NCBI GenBank assembly: GCA_026014615.1
Contig: JAOZHZ010000019.1
Span: forward strand, 1-64,000
Direction of reading: 5' to 3'
Length of the DNA: 64,000 nt
Source: Candidatus Bathyarchaeota archaeon
GTDB taxonomy: Archaea > Thermoproteota > Bathyarchaeia > Bathyarchaeales > Bathycorpusculaceae
A program made the translations under genes and the position numbers. Positions 1-10,349 of the stretch are shown piece by piece; within the stretch, counting starts at the first letter, position 1; the number at the start of each line of letters is the position of its first letter. The notes under the pieces were generated by a model. It made no database searches and was not told the DNA's origin. It saw only the letters and a program-made list of their open reading frames with translations.

Positions 1-1
1 G

Positions 2-535
2 GAATGGGGCTTAACTCATGTTTCTATCTGTCCAGATGCAGTGGTTCTTGATGTTGGTTGCGGCGGAGGCAAAAACGTCAGCCGCCTCGCCAATCGAGCT
101 CCGAACGGAAAAGTATACGGTGTTGATTATTCAGAAGACAGCGTTAAAGTTGCAACGGAACAAAACAAGAAGCTAATCAAAGCAGGCAGAGTCAAAATTC
201 TTCACGGCTCTGTAGAAACTCTACCTTTTCCTGACAACTTCTTTGACCTCGTTACTGCAGTGGAAACGTATCATTTTTGACCTGACCTATTTGAGAACCT
301 AAAAGAAATACGCCGTGCTCTAAAATCAGAAGGACAAATACTGTTTATCAACGAAGCATACAAACATGAGAAATTCGAAAAACGGAATAAGAACTTTGCA
401 GAATTAGGCAACTTCAAGTATCATTCACCAGAAGAATATCTACAGTTTTTGAGTAATTCGGGGTACGCTGTCGTCGAGATTAATGTGCTTGAAGATAAAA
501 ACTGGATTGCCGCTAAAGGGAAAAAGCAACATTGA
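2..535 (+). pseudogene. SAM-dependent methyltransferase, 5' partial, interrupted by in-frame TGA
   Basis: The reading frame enters from beyond the left edge and shows a class I methyltransferase motif I (VLDVGCGGG) followed by an acidic SAM-ribose residue (YGVDYS) and LPFPDNFFDLV, as in the UbiE/Methyltransf_11 group. The frame meets TGA at 278-280, after ETYHF, where relatives usually have Trp (YFWPD). Immediately after it the same frame continues for 84 codons with a normal family C-terminus (NLKEIRRALKSEG, then a terminal KGKKQH) up to TGA at 533-535. A TGG-to-TGA change is therefore the simplest reading: either a recent nonsense mutation or a base-call error. The substrate cannot be told from sequence. 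It sits upstream of a corrinoid gene cluster but has its own transcription unit. Confidence 0.75.
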
Positions 536-618
536 CAAATTTTCAATATCTACTCTGTTCCCTTTGGATTTCTTAGGTTTCTATTTTAACACCTAGTTTT
601 TGTTGGTTTTGTTTTTGT

Positions 619-673
619 ACCGCTTTTTTTTCGGGCAAGCTATAGACGTACCTAGAGGGTAATGATTGTACCA
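619..673 (+). promoter_or_regulatory. Regulon element copy 1 (promoter plus operator-like palindrome)
   Basis: The 25-bp core is at 631-655: a TCGGGC box, then CTATAG, then a GTACCTAG box. It is preceded by a run of T and followed by TGTACCA at 667-673. CTATAG lies about 25 bases from TGTACCA, the normal distance between an archaeal TATA box and the transcription start. The cobalt-chelatase/BtuFCD operon begins at 696. Five further copies occur in the window with identical internal spacing. I infer a promoter with an overlapping repressor site. A metal-dependent DtxR-type regulator is plausible from the palindrome but none is encoded here. Confidence 0.65.
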
Positions 674-695
674 TAACTCAAGGAGAACAGAGTGT

Positions 696-2681
696 TTGAG
701 TAACAAAACAATCTACCCCTTCAGTGCTATCGTCGGTCAAGATAAAATGAAACTGGCTCTTATTCTAAATGCAATCAACCCAAAAATCGGCGGTGTACTA
801 CTTCGCGGCGAAAAAGGAACTGGCAAATCCCTAGCTGTACGTGCCTTGGCAAATCTACTCCCAGAAATAGACGTGACCGCTGACTGCCCTTTTCACTGTG
901 ACCCTGCTCGCCCCAAAGACATGTGTGACTTTTGCAACGCCAAAGTGATACAGGGCAAAAGACTACCCACAACTAAACGTTTTATCTCGGTAGTAGAGTT
1001 ACCCGTCGGTGCCACCGAAGACCGCCTAGTCGGCACTATAGACATAGAGAAAGCTATCAAAACAGGCGAAAAACATTTCGACCCCGGCATATTGGCTCAA
1101 GCAAACAGAAACATCCTCTATATCGATGAAGTGAATCTTTTAGATGACCATCTGGTGGATGTTCTACTTGACGCCGCTGCAATGGGCGTTAATTTTGTTG
1201 AACGCGAAGGCGTTTCTTTTAGTCACCCCTCACAGTTCGTTTTAATAGGAACCATGAATCCTGAAGAAGGTGAACTCCGTCCTCAACTTTTGGATCGATT
1301 CGCTTTATCGGTGGAAGTTAAAGGCATACCATACAGGGAAGCCCGTGCTGAAATAGTACGCCGCCGGGTTGCTTTTGAGAGCGCCCCAGCGGCTTTTGTT
1401 GCTTCTCAGCTTGAAAATCAAGAATTAATCCGCCGAAAAATCACCATGGCTGCTCAGCTTTTGCCTAAAGTACAGTTAAACCCGCAGTTGCTTGATTTAA
1501 TAACACAGATATGTACTGACTTCGGCGTGGATGGCCATCGTGCAGACATAACCATGTACAAAACGGCCTGCACAATTGCTGCTTACAAGGGGCGAACAAA
1601 CGTTGTTGAAGAAGACATCAAAGAAGCTGCTGAACTGGTGCTTCCCCACAGACAACGCCGCCAGCCTTTCGAAGAACCTCATATGGAACAACAGCAGGTT
1701 CAAGACAGTATTGAAAAATGGAGTAAGTCCAACCAATCACAGCCTCAGGACAGCGACCGTTCACAGACTCCTGATTCTCCCCCTAAACATGAAAATCCAC
1801 AAAAAGAACAGGTCTTCCAAGCCGATAAACCCTACACTGTAAAACCTCTTTCTACACCTGTTCTCGACGAATTTCAGCAACACAATTCAGGGCGCAGGTC
1901 AAAAACGCTCAGCAACTCTAAAAACGGTCACTACGTATCCAGCACTCTCCCCAAAGGAAAAATTGAAGATTTAGCTTTTGACGCAACTTTGCGTGCGGCG
2001 GCACCTTTTCAAAAACGCCGAAAAGAAGACTCCGACGGCCAAACAGCGCTTTTAATCGAAAAATGCGACCTGCGCGAAAAAATCCGAAAAAGCAAGATAG
2101 GCAACCTAATTGTCTTCGTGGTTGATGCTAGCGGCTCTATGGCTGCGCAAGAACGGATGAATACCACTAAGGGCGCGGTTCTTTCCCTTCTACTCGATGC
2201 TTATCAGCGGCGAGACCGCGTCGGCATGGTAGTATTTAGAAAAGATACAGCTAAACTAATTCTTCCTCCAACTAACAGCGTTGAGTTGGCACAGAAATAT
2301 TTAGCCAAGCTACCTACAGGTGGACGGACTCCATTGGCACACGGGTTAAAACTTGGCATGGAAACCGCCAAACTCTGGATGCGGTATGATGATATGGTTC
2401 CTCTTCTGGTTCTGGTTTCAGATGGGCGTGCAAACGTAAACTTTGGCGGTGGAGACCCAATTGCTGATGCAAATGGTATTGCACGGGAAATAGCTTCCGA
2501 AGGCATCCAATCAATTGCAGTTGACACGGAGCGAAGCTTCATCAATTTTGGGCTGGTGAAGCAGATATCCAAGGCAATGAGCGCTAAATATCTGCGTTTA
2601 GAAGAGTTAAACGCCGCACCCATCGCATCGGCTGTTCAAAATACACTTTGTCATAATCAAAAAAGCACTTTAAACAATTAG
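696..2681 (+). CDS. Chelatase ATPase/VWA protein (ChlI-ChlD fusion) for CobN
   Basis: This is the AAA+ motor and metal-ion-dependent adhesion partner of class I metal chelatases, here probably serving the CobN encoded downstream. The N-terminal AAA+ module (about residues 5-330) has Walker A GEKGTGKS, Walker [11 protein letters not shown] and an inserted four-Cys motif (CPFHC...CDFC) usual in this family. A low-complexity Gln/Pro linker follows, then a C-terminal VWA domain with the MIDAS sequence DASGS at about residue 475. The TTG at 696 is chosen because AAGGAG lies 11 bases upstream; an upstream ATG at 666 would place that site inside the gene. It is first in an operon of overlapping genes and is preceded by regulon element 1. 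Cobalt as the metal is inferred from the corrinoid neighbours. Confidence 0.88.
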   Translation: MSNKTIYPFSAIVGQDKMKLALILNAINPKIGGVLLRGEKGTGKSLAVRALANLLPEIDVTADCPFHCDPARPKDMCDFCNAKVIQGKRLPTTKRFISVVELPVGATEDRLVGTIDIEKAIKTGEKHFDPGILAQANRNILYIDEVNLLDDHLVDVLLDAAAMGVNFVEREGVSFSHPSQFVLIGTMNPEEGELRPQLLDRFALSVEVKGIPYREARAEIVRRRVAFESAPAAFVASQLENQELIRRKITMAAQLLPKVQLNPQLLDLITQICTDFGVDGHRADITMYKTACTIAAYKGRTNVVEEDIKEAAELVLPHRQRRQPFEEPHMEQQQVQDSIEKWSKSNQSQPQDSDRSQTPDSPPKHENPQKEQVFQADKPYTVKPLSTPVLDEFQQHNSGRRSKTLSNSKNGHYVSSTLPKGKIEDLAFDATLRAAAPFQKRRKEDSDGQTALLIEKCDLREKIRKSKIGNLIVFVVDASGSMAAQERMNTTKGAVLSLLLDAYQRRDRVGMVVFRKDTAKLILPPTNSVELAQKYLAKLPTGGRTPLAHGLKLGMETAKLWMRYDDMVPLLVLVSDGRANVNFGGGDPIADANGIAREIASEGIQSIAVDTERSFINFGLVKQISKAMSAKYLRLEELNAAPIASAVQNTLCHNQKSTLNN

Positions 2682-2697
2682 GAGGGAGGTGATAAAA

Positions 2698-3918
2698 TTG
2701 AAAAAAACATCTTTTGTAGCCACAGTAGTTATCATCGGAATAATAATCATTGCATCGATCTATGGAACCTACAGTCTACTATCTACATCACCATCACCCT
2801 CTCCTACACTAACTCCGTCTGCTTCGCCATTGTCCACTAATAAGCCGACATCATCGCCTACCTCGTCTACATCTTCTTCCAATCCAGCAGCCTCTTCAGC
2901 AGTACCTACTTCAAATCCAACTACCAGTCCCACCCCTGTTCCAACTAGTGTGACCGTTACCGATGGTGCGGGAAACACTATGACTATACCGCTTCCAGTG
3001 ACAAAAATTGCTGTACTTGATGGAGGCATAGCGGAGGTTCTTTGTGCCATGGGTGCACAAAATCTGATTGTCGGTCGAACTGATGGCTGTACATTACCGC
3101 CATCCATTCTAAGTGTGCCTTCATTTGGCGATAATGATTATGCACCGAACGTTGAGGGGCTTCTAACGCTTGATCCAGATGTTATATTCGCCGGTCCCAT
3201 GTTGCCCTATAACACTGCCGCTTATGAGCAACTTAAAAATGCTAACATATCAATCTACATCTTTAGCACAACCCCGTATGAACGACAAACGCCCCCTGAA
3301 ATGACTGCTGAGGAACTCCGCAATGCTCAGACGCCCATAGATTACATATGCGGATTTATGCAAAACATTACTTCAATCGTGGGTCATCAGGCTGAAGTAG
3401 ATGAGTATGTCGAGTGGGCGCAGAGCTACAACACACTCGTTAGAGAACGCCTAGCAACACTAACGTCTGATCAAAGACCCAAAGTCTTAATTGAAGAGCA
3501 TCAGGCATACCAATCCATCGTTTCTCTACGTGCATACCAAGCTGGCGGAATAAACATCGGTGAAAATCAGACGACTTATTCAGCTATTCTGAGTCCTGAA
3601 TTTGTGGTTGAACAGAACCCCTCGGTTATCATACATATGATTTCGAGCACCAGCCATAACGTGAATGACTTCATCGCTGCAAGAAACGAGGTACTTACCC
3701 GATCTGCAATTCAAAACGTGGACGCAGTAAAATATGACAGGGTCTATGTCTGTGACTTTTCCGCAAGAAGTGGCATACGCTGTGTAGTCGGCTACCTCTA
3801 CTGGGCAACTTGGCTTCAGCCAAGCCTCTTCTCAGACATAAACCCAGCCGCGGTGAATCAGGAGCTTAACCAGCAGTTTTTCGGAACCGCCATCGCAGGA
3901 ACGTTCGTGTATCCATGA
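2698..3918 (+). CDS. btuF: Corrinoid (or iron-chelate) ABC transporter substrate-binding protein
   Basis: Periplasmic-binding-protein fold of the BtuF/FhuD class III group (about residues 85-400), recognisable from VTVTDGAGNTMTIP, followed by KIAVLDGG and the VEGLLTLDPDVIF segment. The N-terminus is a single hydrophobic anchor (residues 6-25) followed by a roughly 60-residue Ser/Thr/Pro linker, so the protein is probably tethered outside the membrane; no lipobox Cys is present. TTG at 2698 is preferred over GTG at 2689 because a full GGAGGTGA Shine-Dalgarno at 2685-2692 gives correct spacing only for the TTG. It overlaps btuC by four bases (ATGA). The cobinamide/cobalamin substrate is inferred from CbiZ and CobN in the same operon; a siderophore or heme substrate is possible. 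Confidence 0.82.
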   Translation: MKKTSFVATVVIIGIIIIASIYGTYSLLSTSPSPSPTLTPSASPLSTNKPTSSPTSSTSSSNPAASSAVPTSNPTTSPTPVPTSVTVTDGAGNTMTIPLPVTKIAVLDGGIAEVLCAMGAQNLIVGRTDGCTLPPSILSVPSFGDNDYAPNVEGLLTLDPDVIFAGPMLPYNTAAYEQLKNANISIYIFSTTPYERQTPPEMTAEELRNAQTPIDYICGFMQNITSIVGHQAEVDEYVEWAQSYNTLVRERLATLTSDQRPKVLIEEHQAYQSIVSLRAYQAGGINIGENQTTYSAILSPEFVVEQNPSVIIHMISSTSHNVNDFIAARNEVLTRSAIQNVDAVKYDRVYVCDFSARSGIRCVVGYLYWATWLQPSLFSDINPAAVNQELNQQFFGTAIAGTFVYP

Positions 3919-4991
3919 CAACAACTGCAGAACTCAAGAAAATCTACAGTAAAAGTAAGAAGCGTAAGCTTCTTGCAATTTTCTCTGTTTTTATAGCAGT
4001 AATAATAGTATTGATCGTTTCCATTAGTTACGGTGCGGGTTCTCCACGTCTGCCTGAAGCCTTCCAAGTTATTTTATCCCGCTCCCTTCCGTTTTTACAT
4101 CTTAATCCTGGTTCTGACTTAGCCCAGTATATAATTTGGGATATACGACTTCCCCGAATCGTTATGGCTCTAATCGCTGGAGCAGGACTCGCTGCCGCTG
4201 GAGTCTCCATGCAAGGCATCCTGCGTAATCCGCTTGTTTCTTCTTATGTTTTGGGAATTTCTTCTGCGGCAGGGTTTGGCGCTGCATTAGCCATAGTTTT
4301 CGGCGTAGGCGTCATATCTTTCGCTGGGGGCTACTTGGTTGTCGGTAATGCCTTCCTGTTCTGTTTGGTTGCCATGGCGATTGTTTATTCGATTGCCCGG
4401 ATACGTGGTATGTCCTCAGAAACCGTGATTTTAGCGGGTGTAGCTATTGGTTTTCTTTTTTCTGCTCTTTTGTCTTTGATTCAGTATATTTCGCCTGCGC
4501 CTGAAGCGGTAAGTGCTATAGTTTTCTGGCTTTTAGGCGGGCTGTATTCAGCAACATGGGACAAAATTTTGATTTGTCTGCCTATTGTTGCCTTTACGAT
4601 TATTCTTATGATGACGCAATCTTGGGACATCAACGTTATGAGTATGGGTGAAGATGTGGCAACAAGTTTAGGCGTCAACTCCAAACGCGTATTAACCCTG
4701 AATATGCTCTTAGAAACAATAGCAACGGCAAGCATAATCGCTTTTACAGGCATCATAGGTTTCGTCGATTTGATTGCTCCTCATATCGCAAGGATGCTTT
4801 TGGGTAGTGACCACAGATACCTTATCCCTTGCAGTATTGGTGTTGGTGCGTTTATGCTACTTGCCTCGGATACGGTGGCGCGGCTGATATTTATGCCCAC
4901 CGAGCTTCCGGTTGGAATCCTCACTTCTCTGCTCGGTGTTCCATTCTTCATCTATCTTTTGATAAGTAAACGGAGGCGAAGTTTCGGATGA
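3915..4991 (+). CDS. btuC: Corrinoid-type ABC transporter permease (FecCD/BtuC family)
   Basis: A 358-residue polytopic FecCD-family permease with the family signatures DIRLPRIVMALIAGAGLAAAG near residue 70 and IIGFVDLIAPHIARMLLGSDHR near residue 280, the latter containing the coupling region that meets the ATPase. Length and the ten-helix hydropathy pattern are normal for BtuC. The start ATG overlaps the binding-protein stop (ATGA), and its own stop overlaps the ATPase start in the same way, so the three transporter genes are translationally coupled. Substrate is inferred from operon partners only. Confidence 0.88.
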   Translation: MTTTAELKKIYSKSKKRKLLAIFSVFIAVIIVLIVSISYGAGSPRLPEAFQVILSRSLPFLHLNPGSDLAQYIIWDIRLPRIVMALIAGAGLAAAGVSMQGILRNPLVSSYVLGISSAAGFGAALAIVFGVGVISFAGGYLVVGNAFLFCLVAMAIVYSIARIRGMSSETVILAGVAIGFLFSALLSLIQYISPAPEAVSAIVFWLLGGLYSATWDKILICLPIVAFTIILMMTQSWDINVMSMGEDVATSLGVNSKRVLTLNMLLETIATASIIAFTGIIGFVDLIAPHIARMLLGSDHRYLIPCSIGVGAFMLLASDTVARLIFMPTELPVGILTSLLGVPFFIYLLISKRRRSFG

Positions 4992-5821
4992 AACTAACTA
5001 TAAACAAACTTTCATTCAACTACGCTGCTGCTCCAATCTTAAAAGACATAGAACTAGAAGTCCGACTGGGCGAAGTGTTAAGCATTGTGGGACCAAACGG
5101 TTCAGGCAAAAGTACCCTGCTAAAATGCATTAATCGTATCTTGAAGACCAAACAAAATACTATACTAATTGACGACCAAGACACACGCAAACTAACTCTC
5201 AAGCAGTTATCTATGCTTATGGGGTATGTGCCTCAGAGTTCAACGAGCACTTTTCCTTTCACCGTTTTTGATGTGGTGCTAATGGGCAGAAAACCCTACA
5301 TTCACTGGAACATAGGCGAACGTGACAATGAGATTGTGGCGGAGATGCTGGATTTTCTTGGCATCAGTCACCTTGCGATGCGCCACTTCACTGAACTCAG
5401 CGGCGGAGAACAACAAAAAGTCATCGTCGCCCGCGCATTAGCACAACAGCCTCAATTTTTGCTTCTTGATGAACCAACTAGTTCACTCGACATTAAACAT
5501 CAGCTAGAGATTCTTTGTATGTTAAAAAGTTTGGCGCAGAGCAAAGACCGCTCTGTTATTGTGTCGATGCATGATTTGAATTTAGCCAGCCGATTCTCTG
5601 ATCGCATGTTGATGCTTAAACAAGGTTGCATATACGCCGTGGGCACGCCTGAAGCTGTGTTGACAGAGAAAAACATTGAAGCCGTCTATGGCATTAAGGC
5701 AACTGTTACTACTTCAATCATCGGTAAACCCCAGATTACCCCTTTGGTGACTGGGCAGCACATTTCTTTGTTTCCTAAATTGTCAAATGAAGGAAAACAA
5801 AGGGAGGTAAAAAAAACATGA
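4988..5821 (+). CDS. btuD: Corrinoid-type ABC transporter ATPase
   Basis: A 277-residue FepC/BtuD-type ATPase with Walker A GPNGSGKST, Q-loop region VPQSS, signature ELSGGEQQ, Walker B LLLDEPTSSLD and H-loop SMHDLN. The approximately 40 C-terminal residues after the nucleotide-binding domain are usual for the family. It begins in an ATGA overlap with btuC and ends in an ATGA overlap with the cobN-like gene. It energises import through BtuC of substrate delivered by the anchored binding protein. Confidence 0.9.
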   Translation: MKLTINKLSFNYAAAPILKDIELEVRLGEVLSIVGPNGSGKSTLLKCINRILKTKQNTILIDDQDTRKLTLKQLSMLMGYVPQSSTSTFPFTVFDVVLMGRKPYIHWNIGERDNEIVAEMLDFLGISHLAMRHFTELSGGEQQKVIVARALAQQPQFLLLDEPTSSLDIKHQLEILCMLKSLAQSKDRSVIVSMHDLNLASRFSDRMLMLKQGCIYAVGTPEAVLTEKNIEAVYGIKATVTTSIIGKPQITPLVTGQHISLFPKLSNEGKQREVKKT

Positions 5822-8800
5822 CACAAATTAAAATCGCATTTGTAACTACAATTCCCCTCGAAGCAGGACCCGCTGTATCAGCGACTAAATCCATAAACGA
5901 AAAAAATTTCAACACCGTTGAGTTGTCTCTCTTAAGCGGTGGCGACTTCCGTGAATTGGGCGGACTTGAAGAGTTCATTCGCTTCTCCCAGAACGCCCAT
6001 GTCGTTATTGTGCATTTGATGGGAGACCTCCCTGAGCTGGACCGACTTACAACAGCCGCTAAGAAAAACAATGTGCCCATTAGTGTCATCGCCCCACATT
6101 CAGGCGACATCGAAACACTGTCAACCGTAGATCCCGAAGATCATAAAAAAATCTCACATTACATTAACTACGGTGGTAAAAAGAACTTTGAAAACCTCCT
6201 CTTATATTTAGCCAACCGTTTCGTCGGCACCAGCTTTGATGTTGCTGCTCCAACCACGCCTCAATGGGAAGGAATCTACCACCCCGACTTCGATTATATC
6301 CCTACCTTAGAGGAATACGTTGGGAAAAAAGTTGATCCTATCCGAGTTACGGTGGGCGTCTGGTTCCATCAAGTTTACTGGCAAGGCGCAAACACAAGCT
6401 TCATCGACAGCTTAGTCAGAGAAATCGAACGGCAAGGTGCAAATGTCATTCCGGTTTTCTTTGGTGGACCAAAAAACCCCGCTTTGGGGATCAAAGGTTT
6501 AGATTGGGTGATTGATACTTACTTTATGAAAGAGGGCAAACCAACCGTTGATGTTGTTGTAAGCACTATGTCTCACTCGCTCTCGGTATCACTGTCTGGC
6601 ACCGACGCTACCGTTGCTCTAACGAGACTAAATGTTCCCCTCATTAAGGCAATTACGGCCTGCAACACCTTTGAAGAATGGCGCGATTCTTCTCAAGGAC
6701 TAAGCGTTTTAGATGTTATTGCAAACGTCACCATGTCTGAATTCGACGGTGCGTTGATCACCGTGCCCATTGCGGCTATGGATTTCTCGCAAACAATCCC
6801 CTCGACTGGAACCCGCATAATCAAGTTTGACCCCATCTCTGAACGAATCACTAAACTGGCTAGTTTAAGCATAAAATGGGGCAAACTTCGTCACATGGCA
6901 AACAAAGACAAGAAAGTAGCCATAATCCTTCACAATTACCCGCCCCGAAACGACACCATCGGTCACGCTTTCGGCTTAGACTCCTCCGCTTCAGTCATGA
7001 ACATACTTAAAGACTTAAAGCAGCAAGGCTACAAGCTGGATTCACTACCTGAGAACAGCAAACAACTGATGGATACCATAATTAATGGGTTGACCAACGA
7101 CCGCAGATGGGCTAGCCCTCACGAACTCTCCGAACGGGCACTGGCCAAAATTTCTGCTGGACAGTACGAGCAGTGGTTTAACGAGTTGCCGCTGGATGTT
7201 TCAGCTAAAATGACTCAGAGTTGGGGTCCACGTCCTGGCAAGCTTTTCACTTACGATGGAAAACTGCTGGTTGCGGGTATATTAAATGGTAACGTCTTCA
7301 TCGGGATGCAGCCGCCTCGGGGCTTCCTAGAGAACGCCGCAAGCATATACCATAGCCTTGACATCTCTATGCCCCACCACTACCATGCATATTACCGCTG
7401 GGTACGCGACATCTTCAAAGCAGACGTTATCATGCACATTGGTACCCACGGAACCTTGGAGTGGTTGCCCGGCAAATCTGTGGGTCTCTCAGCCTCCTGT
7501 TCCCCCGACATAACCATCGCGGATTTACCCAACATTTACCCCTATGTCATAACTAACCCGGGGGAGGGGACGCAGGCTAAGCGGCGTAGTTACTGCTGCA
7601 TCATTGAACACCTCGTTCCAGCCATGCATAACGCGGATTCCTACGAGGAACTTGCAAAACTGGAAGTTCAACTACAGGAATACTACCAAGCAAAAACCTT
7701 GAACCAAGACAAACTGCCTATCCTGCAGGAGCTTATTTGGGAAAACGTAGTTCAAGCTAAACTTGACAAAGACCTCTTGGTTAGCCAAGAAGGTGCCTTT
7801 GCTGATTTCGATAAGTTCCTAGAACAACTGCATGCTTACCAAAATGAACTCTCAGATGCGCAAATTCGGGATGGGTTGCATACTTTAGGAGAAGCGCCAA
7901 CCGGTTCGCGTCTCGACGAGTTTTTGGTTACGTTAACGCGGCTAAGCAACGGTTCGGTGCCTTCGCTACGACAGTCCCTTGCAGAGCTACAGGGTTATGA
8001 CTATGAAGATTTGCTGGCGAACCGAGGTAAACTTGGAGTGGACGGCAGAACCAATGGCGATAAACTCAAAGAGCTAAACAGCCTCTCCATACAGCTAATT
8101 CAAAAACTCCATGCTGAAGGTTTTAACAAACAGCAAATCCCTAAAATAATAAACGATGTTCTCAGCAAAGACAGTGTCAAAGTACACAAGGTTCTCTCTT
8201 ATATCGCCGTTTTTATTGCGCCCGCTTTAGAGGCAACTATCAACGAAGTAACCAACGTGATTGCAGCCGCCTCTGCAAGTTACATACCTTCTGGGCCGTC
8301 AGGGTCGATTACCCGCGGCATGGCAGATATTTTGCCCACCGGCAGAAACTTTTACTCCGTTGACCCAAGGACTATTCCAACAAGCGCTTCATGGCAGGTT
8401 GGCGTAGCACTAGGAGACTCTTTGATGGAACGCTACCTCAAAGAAGAAGGCAAATACCCCGAAAACATAGGCATAATCATTTGGGCTACTGACACCATGA
8501 AAACCAGAGGCGACGACATAGCCGAAATCCTTTATTTAATGGGTATGAAACCCGTGTGGGAAGAGTCTAGTGGTCGCGTAGTGGGCGTCGAAGCGATACC
8601 CCTTGATGACCTTAAGCGACCCAGAGTAGATGTGACCGTAAATATCAGTGGACTTTTCCGCGACACTTTCCCAAACATTGTTCACCTTATAGATGATGCT
8701 GTAGCTTTGGCTGCCAGCCTCAAGGAGCCACATGAACAAAACTTTATAGCTAAACACATCGTTGTCGAAGTTGCTGAACAAACCGCCAAGGGTATTGATT

Positions 8801-9582
8801 TTGATAAAGCGCGAGAAGAAGCAAGCTACCGAATTTTCGGAGACCGCCCCGGCACATACGGCGGAGGAGTAAGTGACGCTATCGATTCAAAAAACTGGAA
8901 AGAGCAAAAAGACCTAAGCGATCTCTATGTCGCATCTGCCAGCTACGCTTACACCCAAAAAACCTACGGGCGCCAAGTGCCTGCTCAGTTTGAACGCCGG
9001 CTGAGCAAAATAAACATAACAGTCAAAAATCAAGAGTCTCGGGAATATGACATCCTTGATGGCGACGACTGGTATGACGCGCATGGCGGCATGATTAACG
9101 CTGTGAAAATCATTGGCGGCAAGGCACCCCGTTCCTACTGCGGTGACAGCTCCGACCCTGACCGAGTAAAAGTCAGAAGCACACAAGAGGAGACCAACTA
9201 TGTTTTTCGCTCGCGCCTTCTTAACCCCAAATACATTGAGGGCATGAAAAAACACGGCTACCAAGGCGCCGCTGACCTTTCTCGTTCGATAGATACAGTT
9301 TTTGGCTGGGATGCGACCGTTGAAGCGGTTGAGGACTGGATGTATGAGGAGATCGCGAAAAAATACGTTTTCGATAAAGCCATGCGGGAGTGGCTCAAAG
9401 AAGTTAACCCTTATGCATTACAGAACATGACTGAACGGTTACTGGAAGCTATTAGTCGTAATATGTGGCAAGCATCTGAGCAAATGAAAAACGACCTACA
9501 AACGCTTTACCTAAACATCGAGGGCTTACTGGAAGACGCTAACGAGAAGAAAAACAACAGCAACGGAGGAAAAACCAAATGA
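5818..9582 (+). CDS. cobN: CobN-like large chelatase subunit
   Basis: A 1,254-residue member of the CobN/BchH (Mg/Co chelatase H subunit) family. The diagnostic block HIGTHGTLEWLPGK is near residue 540, followed by NPGEGTQAKRR near 580 and PSGPSGSITRG near 825. Together with the ChlI-ChlD protein three genes upstream it would form an ATP-driven metal chelatase. In aerobic bacteria CobN inserts cobalt into hydrogenobyrinate diamide. In anaerobic archaea the exact substrate of CobN homologues is unsettled, so cobalt insertion during corrinoid salvage is an inference from BtuFCD and CbiZ in the operon. It overlaps btuD at its start and cbiZ at its end by four bases each. Confidence 0.88.
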   Translation: MTQIKIAFVTTIPLEAGPAVSATKSINEKNFNTVELSLLSGGDFRELGGLEEFIRFSQNAHVVIVHLMGDLPELDRLTTAAKKNNVPISVIAPHSGDIETLSTVDPEDHKKISHYINYGGKKNFENLLLYLANRFVGTSFDVAAPTTPQWEGIYHPDFDYIPTLEEYVGKKVDPIRVTVGVWFHQVYWQGANTSFIDSLVREIERQGANVIPVFFGGPKNPALGIKGLDWVIDTYFMKEGKPTVDVVVSTMSHSLSVSLSGTDATVALTRLNVPLIKAITACNTFEEWRDSSQGLSVLDVIANVTMSEFDGALITVPIAAMDFSQTIPSTGTRIIKFDPISERITKLASLSIKWGKLRHMANKDKKVAIILHNYPPRNDTIGHAFGLDSSASVMNILKDLKQQGYKLDSLPENSKQLMDTIINGLTNDRRWASPHELSERALAKISAGQYEQWFNELPLDVSAKMTQSWGPRPGKLFTYDGKLLVAGILNGNVFIGMQPPRGFLENAASIYHSLDISMPHHYHAYYRWVRDIFKADVIMHIGTHGTLEWLPGKSVGLSASCSPDITIADLPNIYPYVITNPGEGTQAKRRSYCCIIEHLVPAMHNADSYEELAKLEVQLQEYYQAKTLNQDKLPILQELIWENVVQAKLDKDLLVSQEGAFADFDKFLEQLHAYQNELSDAQIRDGLHTLGEAPTGSRLDEFLVTLTRLSNGSVPSLRQSLAELQGYDYEDLLANRGKLGVDGRTNGDKLKELNSLSIQLIQKLHAEGFNKQQIPKIINDVLSKDSVKVHKVLSYIAVFIAPALEATINEVTNVIAAASASYIPSGPSGSITRGMADILPTGRNFYSVDPRTIPTSASWQVGVALGDSLMERYLKEEGKYPENIGIIIWATDTMKTRGDDIAEILYLMGMKPVWEESSGRVVGVEAIPLDDLKRPRVDVTVNISGLFRDTFPNIVHLIDDAVALAASLKEPHEQNFIAKHIVVEVAEQTAKGIDFDKAREEASYRIFGDRPGTYGGGVSDAIDSKNWKEQKDLSDLYVASASYAYTQKTYGRQVPAQFERRLSKINITVKNQESREYDILDGDDWYDAHGGMINAVKIIGGKAPRSYCGDSSDPDRVKVRSTQEETNYVFRSRLLNPKYIEGMKKHGYQGAADLSRSIDTVFGWDATVEAVEDWMYEEIAKKYVFDKAMREWLKEVNPYALQNMTERLLEAISRNMWQASEQMKNDLQTLYLNIEGLLEDANEKKNNSNGGKTK

Positions 9583-10337
9583 TAAATGCTGTGCCGCAAT
9601 CCAAAGAAAACCGACTTAACCTTCAACTGAGAGATGCAGATGCACGAGTCCTCTATCACAAATACGAAAAAGCACAGCTGAACCTCACGCTTGTCTCTTT
9701 TAGAGAAAAAAGAAGAGTACTCTCAACCTTGGATGGACTGCGCGAAGTTTGTAATGTCGCTAACGTGTATGTCCCCGGTTGTCTATCGACCGGGCATATG
9801 ACTTTGCAAAGCTATGAGCAATTTAAGCGGCGATTGCCTAAAATTTTAGGAATCTCCCGTAGCGACGTCGCGATCATTAGCACAGGCGTAAATATGGAAA
9901 AAGTGGCTGTGTGCGAAAAAATCCACGGTAACTTTCACGTTTGCTGTATCGCTACCGCGGGTGCAAGAAACAACGCTTTGCGGTCAGGCGTAGATGTAGG
10001 CAACTGGGTCGAAAATCGAACAGGTATGAAACTGGCGATGGGCACTATCAACATCATTCTTTTGACCAATGTGTCTTTGACTTTGGGGGCTATGGCACGT
10101 GCTATCATGACGACTACTGAAGCCAAAACTGCCGCCCTTCAAGACCTCGATTACAAGAGTACTCTTTCTCCACAGATGCAAGCTACAGGTACAGGAACAG
10201 ATAACATGATTGTTGTTTCAGGCATAAACCCCGACCTGTTGATTCGGCATACTGGCGGGCACACGAAGATGGGTGAATTAATCGGTGTTACCGCAAAAGC
10301 TGCTGTGACAGAGGCGCTTAAAAAGCATGATAACTAA
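9579..10337 (+). CDS. cbiZ: Adenosylcobinamide amidohydrolase
   Basis: A 252-residue CbiZ family protein. The family core is visible as VYVPGCLSTGH, then IATAGARNNALRSG, then GTINIILLTNVSLTLGAMARA and a C-terminal HTGGHTKMGELIG. CbiZ cleaves the aminopropanol arm of adenosylcobinamide or pseudocobalamin to adenosylcobyric acid so that imported incomplete or foreign corrinoids can be rebuilt with the native nucleotide loop. This gives the strongest support that the BtuFCD importer in the same operon carries corrinoids. The start overlaps the cobN stop (ATGA). It is followed 12 bases later by a drug-type ABC ATPase. Confidence 0.85.
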   Translation: MINAVPQSKENRLNLQLRDADARVLYHKYEKAQLNLTLVSFREKRRVLSTLDGLREVCNVANVYVPGCLSTGHMTLQSYEQFKRRLPKILGISRSDVAIISTGVNMEKVAVCEKIHGNFHVCCIATAGARNNALRSGVDVGNWVENRTGMKLAMGTINIILLTNVSLTLGAMARAIMTTTEAKTAALQDLDYKSTLSPQMQATGTGTDNMIVVSGINPDLLIRHTGGHTKMGELIGVTAKAAVTEALKKHDN

Positions 10338-10349
10338 GTTGGAGCGTAC

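Noticed and set aside
278-280. TGA as selenocysteine or reassigned Trp codon
   Set aside because: TGA ends well-supported genes in the window (for example 535 and 26615), no SECIS-like hairpin is evident, and the residue expected here is Trp.
619-673. Cobalamin riboswitch in the repeated leader
   Set aside because: The conserved block is only about 55 bases, lies largely upstream of the probable transcription start and has no B12-box or multi-stem fold.
2204-2623. Antisense 139-codon ORF opposite the ChlI-ChlD gene
   Set aside because: Shadow of the VWA domain coding strand; no ribosome site or protein-like features.
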